Below are positions 35,984 to 44,386 of a stretch of 64,000 nt of DNA, one piece after another. The notes beneath the pieces are model-generated. The model searched no databases. It had not been told where the DNA came from and saw only the letters and a list, made by a program, of their open reading frames with translations. Where the stretch lies: positions 620,001-684,000 of the forward strand of contig NZ_JARKMY010000018.1 of assembly GCF_029360725.1 (NCBI RefSeq), written 5' to 3'. Source of the stretch: Chryseolinea sp. H1M3-3 (GTDB taxonomy: Bacteria > Bacteroidota > Bacteroidia > Cytophagales > Cyclobacteriaceae). The translations under genes and the position numbers were made by a program. Position 1 is the stretch's first letter. Each line of letters begins with the position of its first letter.

Positions 35984-37501
35984 CTATTTTTTCAAAGGCA
36001 ACGTAAACCAATGGAATCCATCTTTTGCAATTAATGCTTCAGCAATTTCTGGTCCCCACGAATCCGCTGCATAGTTGGGAAAATTCAAACTCTTCTTGCT
36101 CGACCATGCATTTAAAATTGGCATCAACAAATCCCACGCTGCTTCAACCTGGTCGCCACGCATAAACAGCGTTTGATCGCCCAACATTGTATCCAGCAAA
36201 AGTGTTTCGTACGCTTCAGGCGAATCGCCGTTATAAGTTCCACTGTAATCAAAGATCAGGTCGACTGGATTCAGCGTCATCCCTAAACCTGGGCGTTTCG
36301 CCTGCACTTGTAATCGAATGCTCATCTCCGGCTGAATGCTGATAATAAGACGGTTTTGCTGCCAGCTTTCAATGGCTTCCGAAGGGAAGATCAAATGCGG
36401 AACATCTTTGAATTGAATGCTGATAATGGAAGATGATTGATGCATCCGCTTTCCGGTTCTTAAATAGAAAGGAACACCGTGCCATCTCCAGTTATCAATA
36501 AAAAATTTAATTGCAGCAAACGTCTCTGTATTTGATTCCGGGTTTACGGATTCTTCTTCGCGATAGCCCAATACCTCACGTCCTTCTACCCAACCCTTAC
36601 CATACTGGCCGCGAACGGCATTCTTCTTGATTTCTTCCGAAGTAAACTTCCGCATGGCATGAAGTACATCAACTTTTCGGTTTCGAACTTCGTCTGCTTG
36701 AAAACTCACCGGAGGCTCCATCGCTACCAGACATAATAATTGAAGGATGTGGTTCTGAACCATATCACGCATGGCACCAGCCTCTTCATAATAACCTCCC
36801 CGATCACCAACGCCCAGCTGCTCCGTAACAGAGATCTGCACATGGTCAATGTGATTCCGGTTCCATAGCGGCTCCAGAATAGAATTGGCAAAACGAAAAG
36901 CAAGAATGTTTTGTACCGTTTCTTTACCAAGATAATGATCAATGCGATAGATCTGTCTTTCTAAAAATAAACTGTTCAAAAGCCTGTTTAATTCTTTGGC
37001 TGAATCTAAATCATGACCAAAGGGTTTCTCTATGACGATTCTGGCTTTCTCCGGATTGTCAGCAAGCTTATGCTTAGCAAGATTTTCGGCAATTGTGGCA
37101 AAGAATCTTGGAGCGACTGCGAGATAATAAATGATGCATGGCTCGGCATTCCATGCACTGCTCAACTTCTTTATTGTATTTGTCTGCTCCTCGTATGTCC
37201 TGTCGTCTTTAATATCGGATACCTGAAAGGTAACATTCGATGAAAAGGCTTCCCACTTTTTTGGCTCAGCCTTGCCTTTCCTTGAAAAATTATTAAGATC
37301 CTCCAGCAGCAAACCACGGAATTGTTCATCGCTATACAAAGTTCGGCCCATACCGACCACTGCAAATTTTTCGGGCATCCATCCATCCAGGTACAAGTTG
37401 TACAACGCCGGAATTAATTTTCGCGATGTAAGATCTCCGGTTCCTCCGAAAATGAAAAATATGGTTGGTTGTTTTTGGATAGGGTTTTTTTCTGAGCTCA
37501 T
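35984..37501 (-). CDS. zwf: Glucose-6-phosphate 1-dehydrogenase
   Basis: The 505-residue enzyme oxidises glucose 6-phosphate with NADP to 6-phosphogluconolactone. Motifs: nucleotide site IFGGTGDLTSRKL at about 18-30, active site RIDHYLGKETVQN, and FYLRTGKRM near the substrate pocket. Full length. It lies 27 bases after gnd and 20 before pgl, inside a six-gene operon. Confidence 0.96.
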   Translation of the reverse strand: MSSEKNPIQKQPTIFFIFGGTGDLTSRKLIPALYNLYLDGWMPEKFAVVGMGRTLYSDEQFRGLLLEDLNNFSRKGKAEPKKWEAFSSNVTFQVSDIKDDRTYEEQTNTIKKLSSAWNAEPCIIYYLAVAPRFFATIAENLAKHKLADNPEKARIVIEKPFGHDLDSAKELNRLLNSLFLERQIYRIDHYLGKETVQNILAFRFANSILEPLWNRNHIDHVQISVTEQLGVGDRGGYYEEAGAMRDMVQNHILQLLCLVAMEPPVSFQADEVRNRKVDVLHAMRKFTSEEIKKNAVRGQYGKGWVEGREVLGYREEESVNPESNTETFAAIKFFIDNWRWHGVPFYLRTGKRMHQSSSIISIQFKDVPHLIFPSEAIESWQQNRLIISIQPEMSIRLQVQAKRPGLGMTLNPVDLIFDYSGTYNGDSPEAYETLLLDTMLGDQTLFMRGDQVEAAWDLLMPILNAWSSKKSLNFPNYAADSWGPEIAEALIAKDGFHWFTLPLKK

Positions 37502-37528
37502 TTGGTTTAAGGTAATAGAAGAACTGAA

Positions 37529-38944
37529 TTATTTAGCAAACCACTGGGTGTGGTGAACACCATCTTTTCCTATTAATTCGTAGGTATGTGCACCGAAGTA
37601 ATCACGCTGTGCCTGGATAAGATTAGAAGGCATTCGTTCGCTCTTAAAGCTATCGAAGTAACTGATAGCGGCCGTGTGTGCCGGCATGGCAATACCTGAA
37701 GTAATGGCTGACGACAGGATCGATCTTGTCGCTCCTAACGTACCACTAATTGTTTTTTGAATTTCTTTGTCCAGCAGTAAATGTGGCAGGCTTGAGTTTC
37801 TTTTAAACGCCTGGTACATGTCTTCGAGAAAAACAGAACGGATAATACAACCCCCTCGCCAGATCAAAGCTATCCGGTCCATCTTTAAATCATACTTATA
37901 TTCAGCTGACGCTTGTGCAAGCAAATGCATGCCTTGCGCATAAGCAACTATCGTTGAAAAATACAACGCCGCTTCTAATGCCTGAATAGCGTCATCCTGG
38001 GATCCGATCAATGTTACTTTTTCCTGACCGTATATGGAAGCTGCCTGGCCGCGAAGGGTTTTATACTTTGACATATCTCGCATGGTAACGGCTGAGTCGA
38101 TTACGTTTAAGGGTGTAACCAAATCCATCGCTACCTGAGATGTCCATTTACCAGTGCCTTTTGACTTCGCTTCATCTTTAATATCATGAATAAGTAAATG
38201 ATCTGACCCATTGGCCTTGAACGCAAGGATATCGCGGGTTATCTCGATGAGGAAAGATTTCAATCTTCCTTCACTCCACTGTCTGAATACCGAATGAATT
38301 TTTTCATCCGGTAAATTCAACCCTTTTTTCATCATCTCATACGTCTCAGCAATTAATTGCATGATGCCGTACTCAATTCCGTTGTGAACCATCTTAACAA
38401 AATGTCCTGATGCACCTGGACCAATGTAAGTGACGCATGGGTCACCATTTACTTTAGCTGCTACAGCTTCAAAAATAGGTTGTACCACTTTGTACGCCTG
38501 TTGATCACCGCCTGGCATCATGCTCGGACCCTTTCGCGCACCTTCTTCACCACCGGAAATACCCATTCCAAAAAAGTGTAATCCTTTTTCCTTTAATTCA
38601 ACTACGCGACGATTTGTATCGGTAAAGTGCGAGTTACCGCCATCAATTATTAAATCACCTTTATCGAGGAGAGGCACAAGTTCCTGAATAACATTGTCAA
38701 CAATTTTACCAGCGGGAACAAGCAACATCACTGCGCGGGGCTTTTGCAAGCTTGCAATGAATTCGTTTGCCTGGCTGAAACCTTTGACATTAGTTTTGCC
38801 AGCAGATTCCTTGCCTAAGAGTTCTATTTTATTTTCATCCTTGTCATGACCGGCCACCATAAAGTTGTGATCAGCCATGTTGAGTAAAAGATTACGACCC
38901 ATCGTGCCCAGGCCGATTATTCCAAAAGTGTATTTGTCTCCCAT
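37529..38944 (-). CDS. gnd: 6-phosphogluconate dehydrogenase, decarboxylating
   Basis: The 471-residue enzyme converts 6-phosphogluconate to ribulose 5-phosphate with release of CO2 and NADPH. Motifs: Rossmann GIIGLGTMGRNLLLN at about 9-23, catalytic GASGHFVKMVHNGIEYG, and the substrate region DEAKSKGTGKWTSQVA. Length matches the long, NADP-dependent form. It lies between rpiB and zwf with short gaps. Confidence 0.96.
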   Translation of the reverse strand: MGDKYTFGIIGLGTMGRNLLLNMADHNFMVAGHDKDENKIELLGKESAGKTNVKGFSQANEFIASLQKPRAVMLLVPAGKIVDNVIQELVPLLDKGDLIIDGGNSHFTDTNRRVVELKEKGLHFFGMGISGGEEGARKGPSMMPGGDQQAYKVVQPIFEAVAAKVNGDPCVTYIGPGASGHFVKMVHNGIEYGIMQLIAETYEMMKKGLNLPDEKIHSVFRQWSEGRLKSFLIEITRDILAFKANGSDHLLIHDIKDEAKSKGTGKWTSQVAMDLVTPLNVIDSAVTMRDMSKYKTLRGQAASIYGQEKVTLIGSQDDAIQALEAALYFSTIVAYAQGMHLLAQASAEYKYDLKMDRIALIWRGGCIIRSVFLEDMYQAFKRNSSLPHLLLDKEIQKTISGTLGATRSILSSAITSGIAMPAHTAAISYFDSFKSERMPSNLIQAQRDYFGAHTYELIGKDGVHHTQWFAK

Positions 38945-38977
38945 GTATGTTGAGTTAAATTGGACCTATTGACGTAA

Positions 38978-39421
38978 TTATTTTTCGAGCGCCTTAATTT
39001 TATCAAGTCTTCTCCGATGTCTCTCAGCGCCAATGAAACGCGCGTTTAGAAAAGCGGTAATAAGTTCTTCCGCTATTTTCACACCGATTACTCTTCCCCC
39101 GAGGCAAATCAAATTCATATCGTCGTCTTCGACGCCCTGGTGCGCTGAGAAGCTATCATGGATTAAAGCGGCCCGTACGCCGGCAATCTTATTAGCACAT
39201 ATCGATGCTCCTACGCCGCTTCCACAGATAGCAATCCCGTATTTCACTTCTCCGGCGGCCACAGCACGCGCAAGTGGCACGACAAAATCAGGATAATCAT
39301 CGAACGCATCCAGGGTATGAGCACCAAAGTCTTTTATCTGGTGACCTCCTGAAGCCAGCCAGGATTTTATTTCCTCCTTTAGCGTGAACCCGCCGTGGTC
39401 TGCAGCAATTCCTAAGTTCAT
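38978..39421 (-). CDS. rpiB: Ribose 5-phosphate isomerase B
   Basis: The 147-residue enzyme interconverts ribulose 5-phosphate and ribose 5-phosphate. Motifs: IAADHGGFTLK at the N-terminus, the catalytic cysteine and anion loop in AICGSGVGASICANK, and the RAALIHDSFSA segment with H and D. The position between gnd and tkt fits its job of feeding transketolase. Confidence 0.94.
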   Translation of the reverse strand: MNLGIAADHGGFTLKEEIKSWLASGGHQIKDFGAHTLDAFDDYPDFVVPLARAVAAGEVKYGIAICGSGVGASICANKIAGVRAALIHDSFSAHQGVEDDDMNLICLGGRVIGVKIAEELITAFLNARFIGAERHRRRLDKIKALEK

Positions 39422-39461
39422 GTTATTACAATTAGCTATAAACTTGAGTGACTCACAAAAA

Positions 39462-41468
39462 TTATGAAAGCAATGCCTTTGCTTTTTTAACTACGTTATC
39501 GACGGTAAAACCAAAGAATTTCATCAAGTCGCCAGCTGGTGCAGATTCACCAAAGGTGGTCATCCCCAGAATATCTCCTTCATCAGTCACATATTTGTGC
39601 CATCCCAATGTTGATCCCATCTCTACTGCCAGGCGCTTCCGAATTGCCGCTGGAAATACTTTCTCTTTGTAGGAGGCATCCTGCTTTTCAAATAGCTCCC
39701 ACGAAGGCATACTTACCACGCGGGCGGAAATCCCTTCTTCCTTGAGCTTTGCCTGCGCATCCAAGACCAATGCAACTTCGGAGCCCGTTGCAATTAAAAT
39801 AATTGATGGTCTTTCCGCATCGGACAGTATGTAAGCACCTTTTTCAAGTTCTTTTGCTGCCGTGTATTTTGTTTGGTCAATTACCGGAAGTCCCTGACGG
39901 GTCAAAACAATTACCACCGGGCCACTTTTATGCTCCAAAGCAACTCGCCACGCGTGCGCAGTCTCATTGGCGTCTGCAGGTCGAAGTACGACTGTATTAG
40001 GAATGGAACGCAAAGAAATTAATTGTTCAATAGGTTGATGTGTTGTTCCATCTTCGCCAAGTCCAATACTATCATGTGTATAAACAAAGATTGGTCGGAT
40101 TTTCATAATTGCAGCCAACCTTATGGGTGGACGCATGTATTCTGAGAAAATAAGGAACGTTGCTCCATAAGGAATGATCGCTGGCGTTAAAACCATGCCA
40201 TTCAATACCGACCCCATGCCATGCTCTCTGATTCCAAAATGAAAATTGCGGCCGCCATAATTTTCAGGCGTGAAGGATGGATACTTCTTAAGGAGCGTTT
40301 CTGTAGATGGCGCGAGGTCCGCAGCACCACCCATTAATGTTGGTAACGTATCGGCTATTGCATTTAATACTTTTCCCGAAGCCTGGCGTGTTGCCAGCTT
40401 ACCGTCTTCAGGTTTGAACACCGGTAATTTATCCGTCCAGCCATCCGGCAACTTCCCACTGCTCAGCAATTCAAATTCTTTTGCTAATTCAGGATGTGCT
40501 TTGCGATATTCATTAAATAATTCATTCCACGCTTTTTCTTTCTCTGCCCCCCGCTTGCCACGTTGACGATAAAATTGTAATACTTCATCCGGTACGACGA
40601 AATGCTGGTCCGGATCAAAGCCAAAATTTTTCTTCACTAACTTTACTTCGGCCTCGCCAAGTGGAGATCCATGGGCCCCGGCGGTATCCACTTTATTAGG
40701 GCTGCCAAAAGCAATATGGGTCCTTACATTAATGATCGAAGGCTTGGATGTTTCCGCTTTTGCTTTTTTAATTGCATCAGCAATGGCATTAACGTCATTT
40801 CCATCTTTTACAATCTGCACATGCCAGCCGTAGGCTTCAAACCGTTTTGCAACGTCTTCAGTAAATGCTATGGCAGTGTCACCTTCTATGGAAATATGGT
40901 TGTCATCATATAAGTAAATGATATTTCCCAGCTTCATGTGACCCGCCATGGAAGCAGCTTCAGCACTTACTCCCTCGTTCAAGTCCCCATCACTGCATAT
41001 AGCATATACGTTATAATTGAAAAGTTCAAAGCCGGGCTTATTGTATCGTGCCGCCAAAAATTTTTGGCCGATAGCAAACCCGACACCATTGGCAAAGCCC
41101 TGACCGAGTGGCCCGGTAGTCACTTCTATGCCTTTCAGCAAGCCATATTCCGGATGGCCGGGCGTTTTGCTATGGAGCTGACGAAAACTTTTCAGGTCTT
41201 CCATAGTAATATCATAGCCGGTAAGAAAAAGATAAATGTATTGCAACATGCATCCATGTCCCGCCGACAGAATAAACCGGTCGCGGTTTAACCAGTCCGG
41301 GCTCTGCGCATTGTAGTTCATGGCTTCTGACCAAAGAACATGTGCCATTGGCGCAGCGCCCATAGGCATACCGGGATGACCGGAGTTTGCTTTTTGAACT
41401 GCATCAGCCGCCAATACCCGTACAGTATTGATTGCAGTTTGCACGAGATTTTGTTCTTTTTGTTCCAT
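39462..41468 (-). CDS. tkt: Transketolase
   Basis: The 668-residue thiamine diphosphate enzyme moves two-carbon units between sugar phosphates. Motifs: NSGHPGMPMGAAPM at the N-terminus, the ThDP site CSDGDLNEGVSAEAASMAGH, the Pyr-domain segment TFLIFSEYMRPPIRLAA and DSIGLGEDGTTHQP. It is full length as one chain, unlike the split form found in some relatives. It lies 44 bases after the kinase gene and 40 before rpiB. Confidence 0.96.
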   Translation of the reverse strand: MEQKEQNLVQTAINTVRVLAADAVQKANSGHPGMPMGAAPMAHVLWSEAMNYNAQSPDWLNRDRFILSAGHGCMLQYIYLFLTGYDITMEDLKSFRQLHSKTPGHPEYGLLKGIEVTTGPLGQGFANGVGFAIGQKFLAARYNKPGFELFNYNVYAICSDGDLNEGVSAEAASMAGHMKLGNIIYLYDDNHISIEGDTAIAFTEDVAKRFEAYGWHVQIVKDGNDVNAIADAIKKAKAETSKPSIINVRTHIAFGSPNKVDTAGAHGSPLGEAEVKLVKKNFGFDPDQHFVVPDEVLQFYRQRGKRGAEKEKAWNELFNEYRKAHPELAKEFELLSSGKLPDGWTDKLPVFKPEDGKLATRQASGKVLNAIADTLPTLMGGAADLAPSTETLLKKYPSFTPENYGGRNFHFGIREHGMGSVLNGMVLTPAIIPYGATFLIFSEYMRPPIRLAAIMKIRPIFVYTHDSIGLGEDGTTHQPIEQLISLRSIPNTVVLRPADANETAHAWRVALEHKSGPVVIVLTRQGLPVIDQTKYTAAKELEKGAYILSDAERPSIILIATGSEVALVLDAQAKLKEEGISARVVSMPSWELFEKQDASYKEKVFPAAIRKRLAVEMGSTLGWHKYVTDEGDILGMTTFGESAPAGDLMKFFGFTVDNVVKKAKALLS

Positions 41469-41512
41469 GTCAAATTGGGTTTTGTATTTCTAATGATATA
41501 ATAACAGGTTCC

Positions 41513-42241
41513 TTAAACAGCATAGTACATTTCACGTTGCCAGACTTTTGCGCCACCTTTAATGCCATCAATGTTAGAAACTATGGTGATGTTGTTCTCT
41601 ATTTCAAAGCTGATTTTTTTTGAATTGCCTCCTCCGATGTACAAGGAATCATAATTGAATACTGTCTTTAATATTCCAATGACCTTTTTCAGTCTTCTGT
41701 TCCATTTCTCTAAGCCAGCCTCATCGAGTGCTTTATCGCCAATGTATTGATCATAAGTTCGGTCTTTTGAAACGGGGTGATGCGCTATTTCAAGGTGAGG
41801 TAATAAGTTGCCTTCCAAAAAAAGTGCAGTCCCAAAACCTGTTCCCAATGTAATTACCATTTCCAATCCTTCGCCCCGAATTACACCCATCCCCTGCATA
41901 TCGGCATCATTTAAAACCCGAACTGGTTTGTTCAGCACATCACTCAATAGTTTGGTTAAATTAACGCCGCTCCATTTTGGTGTCCCCAAATTCGGGGCAG
42001 TATGAATGATGCCTTGCCTGGTATATCCCGGAAATCCCACCGATACCCGATGATACTCTTGAAAATTTTGAGTGAGCTCTAAAATGGCTTGAATGACGTT
42101 GCCGGGATCCGGCGTTATAGGCGTTGCGATTTTTTGATAGTCCATCAGCATCTTACCATCCGGATCCAAAATAGTGGCCTTAATGCGCGAACCGCCGATA
42201 TCGATAGAGAGAATTCTTTCGTCGTACCTAAGACTTTGCAT
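41513..42241 (-). CDS. Glucokinase of the polyphosphate (PPGK) type, ROK superfamily
   Basis: The 242-residue protein has SIDIGGSRIKATI, VGFPGYTRQGIIHTAPNLG, LNDADMQGMG and TLGTGFGTALF, the phosphate, sugar and hinge motifs of the ROK/actin fold. The order and wording (GFPG, NDAD) fit polyphosphate glucokinase, and the CXCGXXGC zinc site of classical ROK kinases is absent. It should phosphorylate glucose with ATP or polyphosphate. As the first gene of the operon it supplies glucose 6-phosphate to zwf. Its phosphate donor is a guess. Confidence 0.8.
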   Translation of the reverse strand: MQSLRYDERILSIDIGGSRIKATILDPDGKMLMDYQKIATPITPDPGNVIQAILELTQNFQEYHRVSVGFPGYTRQGIIHTAPNLGTPKWSGVNLTKLLSDVLNKPVRVLNDADMQGMGVIRGEGLEMVITLGTGFGTALFLEGNLLPHLEIAHHPVSKDRTYDQYIGDKALDEAGLEKWNRRLKKVIGILKTVFNYDSLYIGGGNSKKISFEIENNITIVSNIDGIKGGAKVWQREMYYAV

Positions 42242-42275
42242 GCTTTGGACAGGTTTAGCCAGATAAAAAATCTGC

Positions 42276-42283
42276 CAAAGATA
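42276..42283 (-). promoter_or_regulatory. -7 box of the pentose phosphate operon
   Basis: On the minus strand TATCTTTG matches the Bacteroidota -7 consensus TAnnTTTG. A TTAG lies about 17 bases upstream as a weak -33. Transcription would start about 28 bases before the glucokinase ATG. No other consensus box was found in the gap. Confidence 0.6.
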
Positions 42284-42399
42284 GCAGAAATACTTTCTTC
42301 TAACTTTCTGATGCCCTTCTATTTCCGAAAACGATTTTCCGTACTGAAAAAGAAGAAATTTACAATCAGCCTAAGCGGGAACAGCAAAACCAACTGAAT

Positions 42400-42714
42400 T
42401 TACTCTGCTGCGAGGTGAAAGACTGCGCCATTTAAATTTTCATTGATCTTGATCTGGCAAGCCAGTCTGCTTTGTGGCGTAGCTTTAGGAAGTTGATCAA
42501 GCATGTCAAGTTCTACATCCGTAGGAGATGGTAAATTTTCCAGCCCCTGTGCAACTTCCACCTGGCAAGTTGCGCATAAGGCCATGCCGCCACATGTTGC
42601 CAGTATGGGATATTCGGAAGCCTTGAGTACCTCCATTAAATTGAGGTTTATTTCTTCGGGAACCTCAACTTTCTGCAGGTTTCCGGCCCTATCAACGACG
42701 TCGAAAATTATCAT
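42400..42714 (-). CDS. [2Fe-2S] ferredoxin, adrenodoxin-like
   Basis: The 104-residue protein carries four cysteine ligands, C41, C47, C50 and C86 (CGGMALCATC, then LACQI), the spacing of vertebrate-type/adrenodoxin ferredoxins. It carries electrons in the cytoplasm. It starts 9 bases after the ferredoxin-NADP reductase gene, so reductase and carrier form a matched pair. The electron acceptor is not in the window. Confidence 0.9.
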   Translation of the reverse strand: MIIFDVVDRAGNLQKVEVPEEINLNLMEVLKASEYPILATCGGMALCATCQVEVAQGLENLPSPTDVELDMLDQLPKATPQSRLACQIKINENLNGAVFHLAAE

Positions 42715-42723
42715 CTCGAAATT

Positions 42724-43728
42724 TTAAAAAGCATTAACACCATTGACGGTCGTGTATTTGAAACTGAGTTTCTGATTTGGATACACAAATTTAAACGCAC
42801 TTTGAGCCATGAGGGCAGCTTCATGAAAACCACAAAGGATAAGTTTCAACTTTCCAGGATACGTATTGATATCGCCGATCGCAAAAATACCAGGTACGTT
42901 AGTCGAGTAATCAAACGTATTTACTTCAATCGCATTTTTGTCTATGTTTAAACCCCACTCGCTTATAGGGCCCAGCTTTGGACTCAGTCCAAACAACGGT
43001 ATCATATAATCAGCTTCAACTTTTTTAAGTTCTCCCTGCTTATTCATGATATCAACAGATTTCAATACGCCATTTCCATTGAGTGCGTGCAGATTGGAGT
43101 TCAATAACAAATTGAGACGGCCTGCTTTTGCCAGATCAAAAACTTTTTCGGTTGAATCCGGTGCACCACGAAATGATTCATTCCGGTGCACAAGGGTTAC
43201 CTGCTCGGCAATTTCAGTCAGATAAATAGACCAATCTAACGCAGAGTCGCCACCACCGGCTATGATCAACTTTTTGCCTCTGAATTTCTCAGGATCTTTC
43301 ACCATGTATACCACACCTTTTCCTTCGAAATGTTCAAGGCGTTGTAACTCAGGTTTACGGGGCTCGAAACACCCTAACCCTCCGGCGATAACAATTACTT
43401 TCGCCTTGATCTCGGTCTGATCAGATGTAGTGAGAAGAAAACCCCCATCCTCCGTTCGACTTAGTTTGTCAACTCTTTCACCTAATGAAAACGTAGGCTT
43501 GAAAGGAAGAATTTGCTGATAAAGATTCTCAATAAGTTCTTCAGCTTTAATTTCCGGAAATCCCGGAATATCATAAATCGGTTTCTTCGGATAGATCTCA
43601 GAAAGCTGTCCACCGATCTGCGGTAGGACATCAACCAAATGACAACGCATTTTTAGCAATCCCGCTTCAAAGACCGAAAAGAGCCCTACCGGGCCTGCGC
43701 CGATTATACAAATATCCGTGGTTATCAT
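42724..43728 (-). CDS. Ferredoxin-NADP reductase, thioredoxin-reductase-like
   Basis: The 334-residue flavoprotein has an FAD site (CIIGAGPVGLFSVFEAG, about 7-23), a second dinucleotide site for NADPH (LIIAGGGDSALDWSIYL) and the closing GIFAIGDINTYPG. There is no CXXC redox pair, so it is the FNR type (YumC-like), not thioredoxin reductase. It reduces the ferredoxin encoded next to it. Its upstream region holds a palindrome also found at marR. Confidence 0.9.
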   Translation of the reverse strand: MITTDICIIGAGPVGLFSVFEAGLLKMRCHLVDVLPQIGGQLSEIYPKKPIYDIPGFPEIKAEELIENLYQQILPFKPTFSLGERVDKLSRTEDGGFLLTTSDQTEIKAKVIVIAGGLGCFEPRKPELQRLEHFEGKGVVYMVKDPEKFRGKKLIIAGGGDSALDWSIYLTEIAEQVTLVHRNESFRGAPDSTEKVFDLAKAGRLNLLLNSNLHALNGNGVLKSVDIMNKQGELKKVEADYMIPLFGLSPKLGPISEWGLNIDKNAIEVNTFDYSTNVPGIFAIGDINTYPGKLKLILCGFHEAALMAQSAFKFVYPNQKLSFKYTTVNGVNAF

Positions 43729-43770
43729 AATGGTGATTTTATAAGCCTAAAAATACGAAAAAAAGGAACA

Positions 43771-43792
43771 TACTAATAATTAGTACAACAAC
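43771..43792 (-). promoter_or_regulatory. Palindromic operator upstream of the FNR-ferredoxin pair
   Basis: TACTAAT and ATTAGTA flank one base, giving a perfect 7-bp arm palindrome at 43771-43785, then CAACAAC. The same TTAGTAYAACAAC block recurs at the marR start. It lies about 43 bases before the reductase ATG. A MarR-type dimer is the obvious binder. Confidence 0.65.
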
Positions 43793-43827
43793 TATTTAGT
43801 TAAAAAAATTTGGCGACTACCTAGCCT

Positions 43828-44259
43828 TTATTTTAGATTCACATATATCGCATTCAGAATTCGTTTGAATTGGGTAAAATCCCGTTCCGATAAACCTTCC
43901 CATGCTTTTAACCGTACGTCTTTAATTTTAGGTTTTATTTGTTCAACTTTCGTTCTTCCCTGCGCAGTAAGACAAACGTTAAAAGAACGGCGGTCGTCGG
44001 GGTGTTGTTTACGTTTCGTCAACCCTTTATCACAGAGTAGATCAATTATCCGCGTTAAGGTGGGCGTATCCTTAAAAATTAACTCCGCTAACTCCTTTTG
44101 ATTAAGGTTATCATGATCATAAAGATGTCGCAAAACGAGCCATTGATCTACAGTGATATTAAACCCGAGTTCCTTAAACCTTTTTTGAGCATATTGTTTT
44201 ACCCGCCGCGCCGTGCGATCAAGCAAAAATGAATACATGCTGTAGGGTTCTTCTTCCAT
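43828..44259 (-). CDS. MarR-family transcriptional regulator
   Basis: I start at the ATG at 44259 (MEEEPYSMYSFLLDRTARR), the usual MarR N-terminus; the frame is open 15 codons upstream, but that stretch is hydrophobic and overlaps the promoter. About 143 residues. The winged helix-turn-helix is NQKELAELIFKDTPTLTRIIDLLCDKGL with wing RKQHPDDRRSFNVCLT. It binds DNA as a dimer and is relieved by a ligand or by oxidation. The shared operator suggests it controls itself and the ferredoxin/FNR genes that lie 100 bases downstream. One cysteine sits in the recognition region, as in some oxidation sensors. Confidence 0.9.
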   Translation of the reverse strand: MEEEPYSMYSFLLDRTARRVKQYAQKRFKELGFNITVDQWLVLRHLYDHDNLNQKELAELIFKDTPTLTRIIDLLCDKGLTKRKQHPDDRRSFNVCLTAQGRTKVEQIKPKIKDVRLKAWEGLSERDFTQFKRILNAIYVNLK

Positions 44260-44287
44260 GTTAATTATTAGTATAACAACAAAATTA
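44259..44287 (-). promoter_or_regulatory. marR promoter with overlapping operator
   Basis: On the minus strand TAATTTTG (44280-44287) matches the -7 consensus TAnnTTTG exactly. Next comes GTTGTTATACTAATAATTA, an imperfect copy of the palindrome upstream of the reductase gene, running up to the start codon. A repressor there would cover the transcription start, giving autoregulation. Confidence 0.65.
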
Positions 44288-44325
44288 GAAAAAAGGACCA
44301 TCATTCGGTCGCCATTTTAGAGATG

Positions 44326-44358
44326 AATAAAAATCCCACGTTCTTGGCGTGGGATTTT
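44326..44358 (-). terminator. Intrinsic terminator after the ThuA-GSDH-cytochrome gene
   Basis: AAAATCCCACG pairs perfectly with CGTGGGATTTT across a 7-base loop and is followed on the minus strand by ATTTTTATT. The reverse direction has fewer T's, so it mainly ends the large minus-strand gene and keeps it apart from marR. Confidence 0.9.
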
Positions 44359-44386
44359 CATTTGACTGTCACATCATCTTCAATAG

